Positions 46,962-56,304 of a stretch of 64,000 bases of DNA are shown here, piece by piece (position 1 is the first letter of the stretch; every line of letters begins with the position of its first letter). The notes under the pieces were generated by a model, which was not told where the DNA came from, ran no database searches, and saw only the letters and a list, made by a program, of their open reading frames with translations. The translations under genes were made by a program, and so were the position numbers. Source of the DNA: Inhella proteolytica (lineage in GTDB: Bacteria > Pseudomonadota > Gammaproteobacteria > Burkholderiales > Burkholderiaceae_C). Where the stretch lies: positions 226,938 to 290,937 of the forward strand of contig NZ_JAEDAK010000006.1 of assembly GCF_016093275.1 (NCBI RefSeq). The letters are read 5' to 3'.

Positions 46962-48454
46962 TGAAGCCGAGCCTCCAGCTCCGCCAGAGTCAGCATCTGG
47001 CCCTGACCCCGCAACTGCAACAGTCGATCCGGCTGCTGCAGCTGTCGACGCTGGAGCTGCAGCAGGAAGTGCAGCAGATGCTGGACAGCAATCCGCTGCT
47101 GGAACTGGAGGCCGAGGACTTTGAGCCGCGCCCCGGGGCCGAGGCGGTGTCGCTCGCCCCCTCCAGCAGCGCCGCCGACGAAGGAAGCGGCGGCGGCGAG
47201 GAGGGCGGCGAGCGCGAGCTGGTGGCCGATGACTTCGGCGCCACCGAGCGCGAGGACTGGGCCAACGGCACCGAGGGCGACGACTTCGACGGCATCCAGG
47301 AGCTGCCGCCCAACCGCTCAGAGGGCGCTGACGACGACGACGAGCGCCGCAGCGGCGAGCAGGACAGCGTGGGCATCGACTTGGTGGCGCATCTCCGCCA
47401 GCAGCTGGCCGGCCGGCGCCTGAGTGCCACCGATCTGGCCGCGGTGGAGCTGCTGATGGGCAGCCTGGATGAATCGGGCTACCTGGTGGACACCCTGGAT
47501 GAGCTGGTGGAACAGCTCGCCGGCCCCGACCCCGAGGAACGCGAGGAGCTGCAGGAGCGCCTGCAGGTGGCTCTGGCCCTGCTGCAAAGCCTGGATCCGG
47601 CCGGCGTGGGCGCGCGTTCATTGAGCGAGTGCCTGCTGCTGCAGCTGCGCGTGCACCCGCCGCACCCGCGTCTGGCGCTGGCGCGGCGCGTGTGCGAGCC
47701 CAAGCACCTGGAGCTGCTGGGCAAGCGCGACTGGCGCCGCCTCGGCCTGCTGACGCACAGCGAGGAGACCGAGCTGCGCGAAGCACATGCGCTGATCGCC
47801 CGCCTGGAGCCCAAGCCCGGCCGCCGCTTTGCGCGCGACCACAACAGCCCCGTGGTGCCCGACGTGCTGGTGCAGAAGGCCGGCCGCGGCTGGCGCGCCG
47901 TCATCAACCCCGAGGTCTGCCCCAAGCTCTGCGTCAACGAGCTCTATGCCCGCTTGCTCAAGCAGAACAAGGGCACGGCGCTGAGCGGCCAGCTGCAGGA
48001 GGCGCGCTGGTTCATCAAGAACATCCAGCAGCGCTTCGAAACCATCGCGCGCGTCTCGCAGGCCATCGTCGAGCGCCAGAGCGGCTTCTTCACGCATGGC
48101 GAGCTGGCCATGCGCCCGCTGGTGCTGCGCGAGATCGCCGACGAGCTCGGCCTGCACGAATCGACGATCTCGCGCGTCACCACCGCCAAATACATGGCCA
48201 CGCCGCACGGCACTTTCGAGCTGAAGTTCTTCTTCGGCTCGGGCCTGAGCACCGAAACCGGCGGCGAGGCCAGCAGCACCGCCGTGCGCGCGCTGATCCG
48301 CCAGTTCATCAGCGCCGAGGACCCGAAGAAGCCACTGTCCGACAGCCAGCTTGCCAGCATGCTGGAAGAGCAGGGCATCCAGTGCGCGCGCCGCACCGTG
48401 GCCAAGTACCGCGAGGGGATGAAGATCCCCACGGCTCCACTAAGAAAGCAGTAA
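46961..48454 (+). CDS. rpoN: RNA polymerase sigma-54 factor
   Basis: Sigma-54, 497 residues. Region I is Gln/Leu-rich (LRQSQHLALTPQLQQSIRLL), region II is acidic (residues 45-130), and region III ends with the RpoN box ARRTVAKYREGMKIP. The start ATG 46961 shares its A with the lptB stop. Acts at -24/-12 promoters with enhancer-binding ATPases; none of those is encoded in this window. The usual downstream hpf and ptsN genes are not here: an rRNA methyltransferase follows after 6 nt. Confidence 0.96.
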   Translation: MKPSLQLRQSQHLALTPQLQQSIRLLQLSTLELQQEVQQMLDSNPLLELEAEDFEPRPGAEAVSLAPSSSAADEGSGGGEEGGERELVADDFGATEREDWANGTEGDDFDGIQELPPNRSEGADDDDERRSGEQDSVGIDLVAHLRQQLAGRRLSATDLAAVELLMGSLDESGYLVDTLDELVEQLAGPDPEEREELQERLQVALALLQSLDPAGVGARSLSECLLLQLRVHPPHPRLALARRVCEPKHLELLGKRDWRRLGLLTHSEETELREAHALIARLEPKPGRRFARDHNSPVVPDVLVQKAGRGWRAVINPEVCPKLCVNELYARLLKQNKGTALSGQLQEARWFIKNIQQRFETIARVSQAIVERQSGFFTHGELAMRPLVLREIADELGLHESTISRVTTAKYMATPHGTFELKFFFGSGLSTETGGEASSTAVRALIRQFISAEDPKKPLSDSQLASMLEEQGIQCARRTVAKYREGMKIPTAPLRKQ

Positions 48455-48460
48455 CCCCCG

Positions 48461-49684
48461 ATGAGTGCCTACGCCCTGTTCCTGCCCTGTCCGAGCGGGG
48501 TCGAGCCGCTCTTGCTCGACGAAGTGCGCGCACTCGGGCTCAAGGCCGATGCGGCGCGCGGTGGCGTGCGGCTGGCGCGCGCCAGCCTGGTGGATGCGAT
48601 GAAGCTCAATCTGCACAGCCGCCTGGCCACGCGCGTGCTGGTGGAGCTGGCCCATGGGCCCTATCGCGACGAGGCCGACCTCTACCACCTGGCCTGGACG
48701 GTGGACTGGAGCGAGTGGCTGACCCCCCAGCACCGCTTCCGCGTGGACTGCACGGCGCGCCAGAGCCCGCTCAAGAGCCTGCACTTCGCCGCACTGAAGG
48801 TGAAGGACGCGCTGTGCGACCAGATCCGAGACAAGCACGGCGAGCGCCCCAGCGTGGACACGCGCGACCCCGACCTGCCGGTGCTGCTGCACCTCGAAGC
48901 CGACCGCGCCACGCTCTATGCCGACAGCAGTGGCGAGCCCCTGTTCAAACGCGGCTGGCGCTACGACAAGGGCGACGCCCCGCTGAAGGAAACCCTGGCC
49001 GCCGCCATGCTGGCCGCGGCCGGCTGGCGCGGCACGCCGGAAAGCGGCGGTGCGCTCAACGACCCCTGCTGCGGCAGCGGCACGATTGCCATCGAGGCCG
49101 CGCTGATCGCCTGCGGCATCGCCCCCGGCAGCCAGCGCGATTTCGCCTTTGCACACCAGCCGCCTTACGCCGCGCTGTACCCCGAGTGGCAGCGCCTGTT
49201 GGCCGAGGCCAAGGCCGCCGAGCATGCCCCGGCCGTGCCCGTCTTTGCCAGCGATGTCGCCTTCCGTATGGTGGACTTCGCGCGCCGCAATGCCGAGCGT
49301 GCGGGCGTGGCCGATGCCATCCGCTTCCAGGGCGGTGACGCGCTGGAGCGCCCGGCGCCCGAGCTGCCCGCCGGCATGGCGGGCACGCTGATGATGAACC
49401 CGCCCTATGGCGAGCGCATCGAGGTGCGCGGCAAGGCCGGTGAACACATCGATCGCCCGGCGCGTGAGATCGCCGAAGGCAACGACTTCTTCGCCCGCCT
49501 GGCCGCCCACTGGAAGCGCCAGTACACCGGCGCCAACCCCTGGACGGCCTGGCTGCTCAGCCCCGACCGCGAGCTGCCGCGCCGCATGCGCCTCAAGGAG
49601 AGCCGCAAGGTGCCCATGTGGAACGGTCCGATCGAATGCCGGCTGTTCCGCTTCGATCTGGTGGCCGGCTCGATGCGCGAATGA
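48461..49684 (+). CDS. rlmL: 23S rRNA guanine-N2 methyltransferase, RlmL-type
   Basis: THUMP domain (about 1-155) followed by a Rossmann methyltransferase (160-400), 407 residues. NDPCCGSGTIAIEAAL binds S-adenosylmethionine and NPPYGERI is the N2-guanine methyltransferase motif. E. coli RlmKL is about 700 residues with a second methyltransferase; only the RlmL half is present here, as is normal for many betaproteobacteria. Expected target is G2445. Confidence 0.87.
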   Translation: MSAYALFLPCPSGVEPLLLDEVRALGLKADAARGGVRLARASLVDAMKLNLHSRLATRVLVELAHGPYRDEADLYHLAWTVDWSEWLTPQHRFRVDCTARQSPLKSLHFAALKVKDALCDQIRDKHGERPSVDTRDPDLPVLLHLEADRATLYADSSGEPLFKRGWRYDKGDAPLKETLAAAMLAAAGWRGTPESGGALNDPCCGSGTIAIEAALIACGIAPGSQRDFAFAHQPPYAALYPEWQRLLAEAKAAEHAPAVPVFASDVAFRMVDFARRNAERAGVADAIRFQGGDALERPAPELPAGMAGTLMMNPPYGERIEVRGKAGEHIDRPAREIAEGNDFFARLAAHWKRQYTGANPWTAWLLSPDRELPRRMRLKESRKVPMWNGPIECRLFRFDLVAGSMRE

Positions 49685-50928
49685 GCCTGCGCCGGCGCAG
49701 CCTGTGCCTGTGGGCGGGTGCCGCGCCGGCTTGGGCGCAGCCGGCCCCGCCCGCCGAGCCGCTGCGCGTGCAGTGGATGTTCTCGAGCGGCGTGCAGCGC
49801 GACCTCTGGGTGCGCATCGCGCGCCGCTACGAGGCCCTGGGTCGGCCGCTGGAAAGCCGCGAGCGCGAACAGGCGCAGTACAAGGCCGAGTTCGATGCCC
49901 TGCTGCGCCAGCAGCCGGCCGCGGCCGACGTGGCCTTCTGGTTCGGCGGTCAGCGCCTGCGCGAGTTCGTGGACCAGGACCTGCTGGAGCCCCTGGACGA
50001 TCTGGCCCAGGGCTGGGAGTCGCAGTTCCACCCCGCCATGCTGGACGCGGTTCGGGTGCAGGGGCGCGTCTGGGCCCTGCCGTTGGCCACCTACCAGTGG
50101 GGCTTCTATTACCGCCGCAGCGTGTTCGAGCGCCTGCGGCTGCAGCCCCCCGCCACCTGGGAGAGCTGGCTGCAGCTCAACAGCCAGCTCAAGGCCGCCG
50201 GCCTGGCCCCCATCGTGATGGGCAGCCGCGAGGGTTGGCCGCTCGGGGCCTGGTTCGATTACTTCAACCTGCGCCTGCATGGCAAGGCCTTCCACACCGA
50301 GTTGCTGAGCGGCCGCGCGAGCTGGCTGGATGCGCGCGTGCGTGCCGTCTTCGAGCGCTGGCGCCAGCTGCTGCAGCGCGGCGACTTCCTGCCCGGCAGC
50401 TTCGAGCGCGACTGGCGCCAGGCGCTGCCGTACGTGACGCGTGGCCACGCCGGCATGGTGCTGATGGGCAACTTCGTCAGCCTGGCCTTTCCGGCCGCGG
50501 TGCGGGTGGACCTGGGCTTCTTCCCCTTCCCCACGCTGGACCCCCGCGTGCCCTTGATTGAGGACGCGCCGCTGGACGTGCTGGTGATCCCGCGTGCCGC
50601 GCGCCACAAGGCGGCCGCGCGCGAGTTCCTGCGCTACTTGGCGCAGCCGGAGCTGCAGACCGAGCTGAACCAGGCCATGGGCCTGATTCCGCCGCACCGC
50701 GCGGCCGCCGTGGGCAGCGACCCCCTGGCCCAGGCCGGTGCGCGTCTGCTGGCCCGCGCGGCCGGCAGCATGCAGTTCTTTGACCGCGACGCGCCGGCCG
50801 CCTTCAGCACGCCGGCGCTGGAGTGGCTGGCGCGCTTTGAGCGCGAACCCGCCAACCTGGAGCCGGTGTTGCAAGGGCTGGAGGCGCTGCGCGCGCAGGT
50901 CTGGCCCGCGGACAATCCACGCCGATGA
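49681..50928 (+). CDS. Periplasmic solute-binding protein (sugar ABC type)
   Basis: Extracellular solute-binding protein, family 1 style, 415 residues. The leader SLRRRSLCLWAGAAPAWAQ is a signal peptide with a short twin-arginine-like start. YYRRSVFERLRLQPPATWESW is the typical ABC sugar-binding lobe segment, and the GLIPPH block is near the C-terminal lobe. No permease or ATPase gene is next to it, so the transporter is encoded elsewhere or the protein has a sensing role. It overlaps the methyltransferase stop (ATGA). Confidence 0.85.
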   Translation: MSLRRRSLCLWAGAAPAWAQPAPPAEPLRVQWMFSSGVQRDLWVRIARRYEALGRPLESREREQAQYKAEFDALLRQQPAAADVAFWFGGQRLREFVDQDLLEPLDDLAQGWESQFHPAMLDAVRVQGRVWALPLATYQWGFYYRRSVFERLRLQPPATWESWLQLNSQLKAAGLAPIVMGSREGWPLGAWFDYFNLRLHGKAFHTELLSGRASWLDARVRAVFERWRQLLQRGDFLPGSFERDWRQALPYVTRGHAGMVLMGNFVSLAFPAAVRVDLGFFPFPTLDPRVPLIEDAPLDVLVIPRAARHKAAAREFLRYLAQPELQTELNQAMGLIPPHRAAAVGSDPLAQAGARLLARAAGSMQFFDRDAPAAFSTPALEWLARFEREPANLEPVLQGLEALRAQVWPADNPRR

Positions 50929-51353
50929 AATCTGCCTTTCGCGCTTTGCTCGGCCTGCTGGCCGGGATGATGGTGGCCGTGGCCGTCATCGCCACCATCG
51001 AGGCCGTCGGCCACAAGATCTGGCCGCTGCCGCCCAGCAGCGGCAACAGCAAGGACCCCGCCGTGGTGGCCGCGCTGCTGGCCGCGGCGCCGCTGGGCGC
51101 GCTGGTTTCCGTGGTGCTGGCCTGGTGGGCCGGCGCGGCGGGCGGCGCCTGGATCGGTTACCGCTTTGCCGGTGAACCCCATGCCCGCGCGGTGGGCCTG
51201 GGTGTGGCCGGCGTGATCTGGCTGGCCACGGCGGCCAATCTGCTGCTCATCAGCCATCCGGCCTGGATGATGGCGGGCGGCCTGCTGGGCGTGCCCCTGG
51301 CGGGCTGGCTGGCGGTGCAGGGCGCGCAGGCGCGCCAGAAACGTCAGAGCTGA
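50925..51353 (+). CDS. Small membrane protein, unknown function
   Basis: 142 residues with four hydrophobic segments (about 7-25, 45-75, 88-105, 110-130) and a positively charged tail. Not recognised as a named family. The start overlaps the solute-binding protein stop (ATGA), but its topology does not suggest a transporter permease. Its end overlaps rsmE, on the opposite strand, by 10 nt. Confidence 0.7.
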   Translation: MKSAFRALLGLLAGMMVAVAVIATIEAVGHKIWPLPPSSGNSKDPAVVAALLAAAPLGALVSVVLAWWAGAAGGAWIGYRFAGEPHARAVGLGVAGVIWLATAANLLLISHPAWMMAGGLLGVPLAGWLAVQGAQARQKRQS

Positions 51354-52069
51354 GCCAGACCCCACCAGGAGAGCAGGGCCAGCGGGGCGGTATCGGCGCG
51401 CAGCACGCGCGGGCCCAGGCCCACGGGCTGAAAGCCTTGGGCTTGTGCCGCCGCTTCCTCGCCCGCGCTCAAGCCGCCCTCGGGGCCGGAGAGGCTCCAG
51501 AGTTCGCCCTGCGCCGGCCGCCCCGGCAGGCCCTGGGCCTGCGGGCTGAGCAGCCAGCGTGCTTCGCCCGCCGCGGGCGGCAGCTCGGCCAGCCACTGGG
51601 GCAGCGTGCGCACGGCCGCCACCTGGGGCACGCGGGCGCGCCCGCATTGCTCGGCCGCGGCCTGCGCCACGCCTTGCCAGTGCGCCACCTTCTTGTCGGC
51701 CCGCTCGCCGGAGAGGCGCAGCACCGAGCGCTCGCTCATCAGCGGCTGGATGGCGGCCACGCCCAGCTCGGTGGCCTTCTCGACCAGGAAGTCCATGCGG
51801 TCGTTGGCCGGCATCACCAGGGCCAGGCGGAAGCCCTGCGGCAACTCGTGGCGCAGCACGCGTGCGCTCAGCAGCCGCACGCGCACCACGCTGCGCCCCA
51901 TGGCCAGCACTTCGGCCTGCCACTCCTGCTCGCCGCGACCATCGAACAGGGTCAGCACATCGCCCGGCTGGCTGCGCAGCACCTGGGCATGGCGGGTCGG
52001 TCCGGGGGGCAGATCGAGTTCCTGGCCTTCGGGGCCGAGGGGCAGGTCAACGTAGAGGCGGGCGGACAT
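51344..52069 (-). CDS. rsmE: 16S rRNA m3U1498 methyltransferase
   Basis: SPOUT-class methyltransferase, 241 residues. The N-terminal PUA-like domain is followed by the trefoil-knot domain: KATELGVAAIQPLMSERSV, a family signature, then LSGPEGGLSAGEE and a final GPRVLRADTAPLALLS. These are the conserved SAM-binding knot residues. Confidence 0.93.
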   Translation of the reverse strand: MSARLYVDLPLGPEGQELDLPPGPTRHAQVLRSQPGDVLTLFDGRGEQEWQAEVLAMGRSVVRVRLLSARVLRHELPQGFRLALVMPANDRMDFLVEKATELGVAAIQPLMSERSVLRLSGERADKKVAHWQGVAQAAAEQCGRARVPQVAAVRTLPQWLAELPPAAGEARWLLSPQAQGLPGRPAQGELWSLSGPEGGLSAGEEAAAQAQGFQPVGLGPRVLRADTAPLALLSWWGLAQL

Positions 52070-52189
52070 GACGGGGCAAGATTCAAGCGCCGACAGCGCT
52101 TGGACGTACAGGGTGGGCGCATCGGGTTTGCCGATGCGGTGGCGCGAAGCGACACAGGGCGGCTACGCCGACCTCAAGCCCGAAACGGC

Positions 52190-52213
52190 AAAAAGGCCGG
52201 CGGGAGCCGGCCT
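52190..52213 (-). terminator. Intrinsic terminator of fadD
   Basis: On the minus strand AGGCCGGC (52213-52206) pairs with GCCGGCCT (52201-52194) around a four-base loop and runs into a T5 tract (52194-52190). It lies 20 nt past the fadD stop and ends that transcript before rsmE. In the plus direction there is no T-run. Confidence 0.8.
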
Positions 52214-52233
52214 GGGATTCTTGCTCAGCGCAC

Positions 52234-53910
52234 TCAGCTCTTGGGCTTGTCGCGCAGCTCGCGGCGCAGGATCTTGCCCACCGGGGTCTTGGGCAGCTCG
52301 GTGCGGAACTCGACGATCTTGGGGCGCTTGTAGCCGGTCAGGTTGGCTTCGCAGTAGGCGCGCACATCGGCCTCGGTGACGTTCGGGTCCTTCTTGACGA
52401 TCACCACCTTCACCGCCTCGCCGGCCTTGTCATCGGCAACGCCCACGGCCGCGCATTCCAGGATGCCGGGCATGCTGGCCAGCACGTCCTCGACCTCGTT
52501 CGGGTACACATTGAAGCCGCTGACGAGGATCATGTCCTTCTTGCGGTCGACGATCTTGAAGAAGCCGCGCTCGTCCACCACGCCCACGTCGCCGGTGCGG
52601 AAGAAGCCGTCGGCCGTCATGACCTTGGCGGTTTCATCCGGGCGCTGCCAGTAGCCGGCCATCACCTGCGGGCCCTTGATGGCGATCTCGCCAGGCTGGC
52701 CGGGGGCGACTTCGTGGCCGTCATCGTCCAGCAGCTTGAACTCGGTGCTGCTGACGGGCAGGCCGATGGTGCCGGTGAAGGCGGTGCTGTCGGTGGGGTT
52801 GCAACTGGCCACGGGCGAGGTCTCCGACAGGCCATAGCCCTCGCACACCGGGCAACCGGTCTTTTCCAGCCAGAGCTTGGCGGTGGCCTGCTGCACCGCC
52901 ATGCCGCCGCCCACGCTGATGACCAGATGGCTCCAGTCCACCGTGTTGAAGTCGGGGTGGTTGGCCATGGCGTTGAACAGGGTGTTCACGGCCGGGAAGC
53001 TGTGGATCTGGTGTTGGCTCAGCTCCTTGAACACGGCGGGGATGTCGCGCGGGTTCGGGATCAGGATGTTCACGCCGCCCTTGTGCATGGAGAGCATCAG
53101 GTTGGCCGTGAAGCCGAAGATGTGATAGAGCGGCAGCGCGCAGACGGTGTGCACGGCCTGGCCGGCCGGCACCTTCTTGAGGGCCGGCTCGTAGAAGGCC
53201 TCGGCCTGCAGCACATTGGCCACCAGGTTGCGGTGCAGCAGCACGGCGCCCTTGCTGACCCCTGTCGTCCCGCCGGTGTACTGCAGCAGGGCGATGTCCT
53301 CGGCCTTCATCTGCGGCCGCGTGTAGGGCAGGGCGCGGCCCCGCTTGAGGGCGTCGTTGAAACGCACCATGCCCGGCAGCTCGATGGGCAGGATGTTGTT
53401 CTTCTTGCGCACCACATAGTTGATGACCAGGCCCTTCAGGAAGCCGAACTGGTCACCGATGGAGGCGAGGATGACGTGCTTGGTGGGCACCTTGTCGAAC
53501 ACCTCCTTCAGCGTGGGCAGGAAGTTCTCGACGATGACGATGGCCTTGGCGCCGCTGTCCTTGAGCTGGTGCTCCAGCTCGCGCGGGGTGTAGAGCGGGT
53601 TGACGTTCACCGCCACGAAGCCTGCGCGCAGCACGGCGGCAATGGCCACCGGGTACTGGAAGACGTTGGGCATCATGATGGCGACGCGGTCGCCCTTGGC
53701 CAGGCCCAGGCTCTGCAGGTAGGCGGCCAGGGCGCGGGAGTCTTCGTCCACCTGCGCAAAGGTGCGGGTGGCGCCCATCATCTTGTAGGCCGGCTTGCTC
53801 GCGTGGTTCTTGAACGCGGTCTCGATCAGCTCGATGAGGTTGGCATAGCGGCCCGGGTCGATCTCGGCCGGGACGCCGGGGGAATAGTGTTTGAGCCAAA
53901 TCTTGTCCAC
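52234..53910 (-). CDS. fadD: Long-chain fatty-acid-CoA ligase FadD
   Basis: Acyl-CoA synthetase of 558 residues. LLQYTGGTTGVSKGA is the P-loop adenylation motif, YGLSETSP the second, GFFRTGDVGVVDERGFF and the VSGFNVYPNEVE block the acyl-specificity region, and TPVGKILRRELR holds the C-terminal catalytic lysine. Activates fatty acids for beta-oxidation. It is divergent from the secreted protein gene at 54041, with a palindrome midway. Confidence 0.93.
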   Translation of the reverse strand: MDKIWLKHYSPGVPAEIDPGRYANLIELIETAFKNHASKPAYKMMGATRTFAQVDEDSRALAAYLQSLGLAKGDRVAIMMPNVFQYPVAIAAVLRAGFVAVNVNPLYTPRELEHQLKDSGAKAIVIVENFLPTLKEVFDKVPTKHVILASIGDQFGFLKGLVINYVVRKKNNILPIELPGMVRFNDALKRGRALPYTRPQMKAEDIALLQYTGGTTGVSKGAVLLHRNLVANVLQAEAFYEPALKKVPAGQAVHTVCALPLYHIFGFTANLMLSMHKGGVNILIPNPRDIPAVFKELSQHQIHSFPAVNTLFNAMANHPDFNTVDWSHLVISVGGGMAVQQATAKLWLEKTGCPVCEGYGLSETSPVASCNPTDSTAFTGTIGLPVSSTEFKLLDDDGHEVAPGQPGEIAIKGPQVMAGYWQRPDETAKVMTADGFFRTGDVGVVDERGFFKIVDRKKDMILVSGFNVYPNEVEDVLASMPGILECAAVGVADDKAGEAVKVVIVKKDPNVTEADVRAYCEANLTGYKRPKIVEFRTELPKTPVGKILRRELRDKPKS

Positions 53911-53962
53911 GCGGGGCCTCCTTCAATGCGCGATCGATTCTGCGAGGGGAGGGCGGGTGGGC

Positions 53963-53983
53963 TCCTAGGGAGTTGGCCTAGGA
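53963..53983. promoter_or_regulatory. Perfect inverted repeat between fadD and 54041
   Basis: TCCTAGG (53963-53969), seven bases, CCTAGGA (53977-53983): a perfect 7+7 inverted repeat. It lies 52 nt upstream of the fadD start and 57 nt upstream of the 54041 start, so it is placed to act on both. The size suits a TetR-type or other dimeric operator. Confidence 0.5.
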
Positions 53984-54040
53984 ACGCTTGCCAGAGGCCG
54001 AAGCCCGCGTTGGAATTGCTCCCAAACCCCGGGGAAAACC

Positions 54041-56215
54041 ATGGCACTTGTGCGCGCGCTGCTGATTTTTTTCCTGCTCTGCGGTCTCCACCTGGGCCAG
54101 GCCGCACCGGCCGGCTTCAGCGCCTGGGCCGAGGCGGCCGGCCCGCTGCACCGCACCAGCCTGAGCGTGCAGCTGCAGGCCGGCACGGCCGACCAGGGCC
54201 AGAGCAGCCAGCTCTACATCGCCGCCAACACCCCCGATGGCCAGTGGTACAGCTACACCCCGGCCGGCTGGCGGCATGCGCCGAACGGTGACGTGCAGCC
54301 CTACCAGGCCGTCACCCTGGGCCAGCACAAAGTGGCGGTGCTGCGCCAGATGGACCTGCGCGGCCTGGAGGGCACCGCCATCTACGCCGGCTATGGCCAG
54401 AGCGTGGCCGAGGTGCTGGCGCGCCAGAGCTACACCCGCGTCTACTACGTGGGCAGCACCCTGGCCGGCGCGCCCGATGCCGGCGACTGGCTGCAGTTCT
54501 CCATCAATGTGCAGGACTTCTCCTACCCGGAGCTCAGCGCCGCCGCCGTCACCCGCATCGTCGACCTGCACGAGCAGTACCGCTTTCCCGTCGACATCTA
54601 CCTCAGCGACACGATGCTGGACGTTTACCAGTCCAGCTATCCGGCCCTGCTGGAGCGCCTGCGCAGCTCGCCCTTCGTGGGTCTGAACTACCACATGCGC
54701 CCGCCCAAGCCCTACTACCTGAACTACGACTGGGCCGGGCTGGCGAACCTTTCTGCCAGCGCGCAGACGGCCGAGATCCAGGCTTATGAATCGGTGCTGG
54801 TGGACCTGACGACGGGCCAGAAGACCAGCAAGCCCGGCGGCTACCAACTGCTGCGTACGCTGGGTGACAACGCGCGCATCGCCATCGTGCCGGCCATGCA
54901 GGCGGACGAGAAGTTCCTCGACGCCACCGCCACGGCCTTCAAGAACCTGGGCGCCAGCTGGACCCTGGCGCACACCGGCGGTGCGCTGAACCTGGGTGAC
55001 ACGGCCCGCGGCCTCTACCTGCGCCCCGAGCACTACGACCTCAAGCTCTTCGAGCTGACCGGCCAGACCGGGCAGGCGGTGGTGGAAGCCGCCTTCAGCG
55101 CCGCGCGCGCGCTGCCTGGTGCGCGCGCGCCCTTCTTCGTCGGCGCCAAGATGCACGACAACGACTTCTTCGCGCAGAAGTCCGCCTGGAACGTGGTGTA
55201 CGTCGACGGCGGCAAGCGCCCGCCCTGGAATCCGGCGCTCAAGTCCGCACTCAAGAGCAGCGCTGACCAGGCGGCGCAGTGGGCCATCTACGAATCCGCC
55301 CTGGCCTACGTCAGCAGCCAGCGCCAGCGCTTCGGCATTGCCAATGCGCCAGGCCTGGCCCAGCTGCGCGCCACGGCGCAGGATGCTGGCGGGCCGCAGC
55401 TGCATGTCAGCGGCACCATGCACATCGAATCCGTGCCCACCAACTGGCCGAACGTGGACGATCTGATCGCCTTCTTCCGCCGCGCCGTGGTGGCCGGCAA
55501 GGTGGGCACGCAGGCCACGGGGATGCGCTGGTCGATCGGCGCGGACATCGGCTGGCTGAACGGTGAGGCCCGCGCGGGTGAAGTCATCCGCACCCTGCAG
55601 CCCCTGGGCGTGGAGTTCGACGTGCACGCGCACAGCGCCGCCGACCGCGCCGCCTGCGCCGAGCGCATCCGCGCGCTGGGGGGCACGCCCAATAGCGTGG
55701 CCTCGGGCCTGCTGAACACCGAGATCGATGGCCTGCGCCAGCCGCAGCGCGGCAGCACGGGCTCCAGCTGGCAGGCTGAGACCCTGTGGGGCATCGTCAC
55801 CGGCGTGGGCCATGGCACGGACAGCGACGACACCGCCGCCGGCCTGTGGCGCCCGCGCTCCGGCAGCGACTGGAAGGCCCACGACCCCGCCGGCAACCTC
55901 GTCGCCGTGGGCAATGGCGGCCGCACCCTGCAGGCCGCCGAAGCGCTGGCCAACAGCCTGCTCACAGGCAGCCATGTGATGCCGGTCTACAGCGTCACGC
56001 TGAACGTGGCACCCAAGACCCTGACGGTGGTGGACACCAGCGATGGCATCACCCAGATCGAGGCCTGGGCCGCGCGCGTGGGTCTGCTGGCGCCGGTGCG
56101 CTGGAGCAGCATCAGCGCCACGGCCGCAGCCTTCAAGGCCGCCGGCGGGCTGCCCAGCCGCGTCAATCCGACCAACACGGCCACGGCGCTGTCGCGGCCG
56201 GCCAGGCCCCGGTAA
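54041..56215 (+). CDS. Large secreted protein of unknown function
   Basis: 724 residues with a clear signal peptide (cleaved after GQA, about residue 22). Residues 25-145 look like a beta-sandwich module (QLYIAANTPDGQWYSYTP ... GTAIYAGYGQSVAEVL) of a kind I have seen attached to various exported proteobacterial proteins. Residues 145-720 contain motifs suggestive of an (alpha/beta) barrel: DIYLSDTML, GLNYHMRPPKPYY, AHTGGALNLGD, EFDVHAHSAADRA and MHIESVPTNWP, rich in His and Asp as in polysaccharide deacetylase-like or metal-dependent hydrolases. I cannot assign a family. The histidine kinase gene follows after 89 nt. Confidence 0.8.
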   Translation: MALVRALLIFFLLCGLHLGQAAPAGFSAWAEAAGPLHRTSLSVQLQAGTADQGQSSQLYIAANTPDGQWYSYTPAGWRHAPNGDVQPYQAVTLGQHKVAVLRQMDLRGLEGTAIYAGYGQSVAEVLARQSYTRVYYVGSTLAGAPDAGDWLQFSINVQDFSYPELSAAAVTRIVDLHEQYRFPVDIYLSDTMLDVYQSSYPALLERLRSSPFVGLNYHMRPPKPYYLNYDWAGLANLSASAQTAEIQAYESVLVDLTTGQKTSKPGGYQLLRTLGDNARIAIVPAMQADEKFLDATATAFKNLGASWTLAHTGGALNLGDTARGLYLRPEHYDLKLFELTGQTGQAVVEAAFSAARALPGARAPFFVGAKMHDNDFFAQKSAWNVVYVDGGKRPPWNPALKSALKSSADQAAQWAIYESALAYVSSQRQRFGIANAPGLAQLRATAQDAGGPQLHVSGTMHIESVPTNWPNVDDLIAFFRRAVVAGKVGTQATGMRWSIGADIGWLNGEARAGEVIRTLQPLGVEFDVHAHSAADRAACAERIRALGGTPNSVASGLLNTEIDGLRQPQRGSTGSSWQAETLWGIVTGVGHGTDSDDTAAGLWRPRSGSDWKAHDPAGNLVAVGNGGRTLQAAEALANSLLTGSHVMPVYSVTLNVAPKTLTVVDTSDGITQIEAWAARVGLLAPVRWSSISATAAAFKAAGGLPSRVNPTNTATALSRPARPR

Positions 56216-56216
56216 A

Positions 56217-56235
56217 CCCCTTCCTGCTTAAGGGG
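56217..56235 (+). other. Hairpin after the 54041 gene
   Basis: CCCCTT (56217-56222) and AAGGGG (56230-56235) pair around seven bases, beginning one base after the TAA. No T-run follows. It may be a weak terminator or stabiliser between this gene and the kinase. Confidence 0.4.
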
Positions 56236-56304
56236 AATGGCGATGCGCGGCGGCACCCATCTAAGCTCGGCTTGGGCCGTTATGGCCGCAGGGAGCCAAC
56301 AAAA

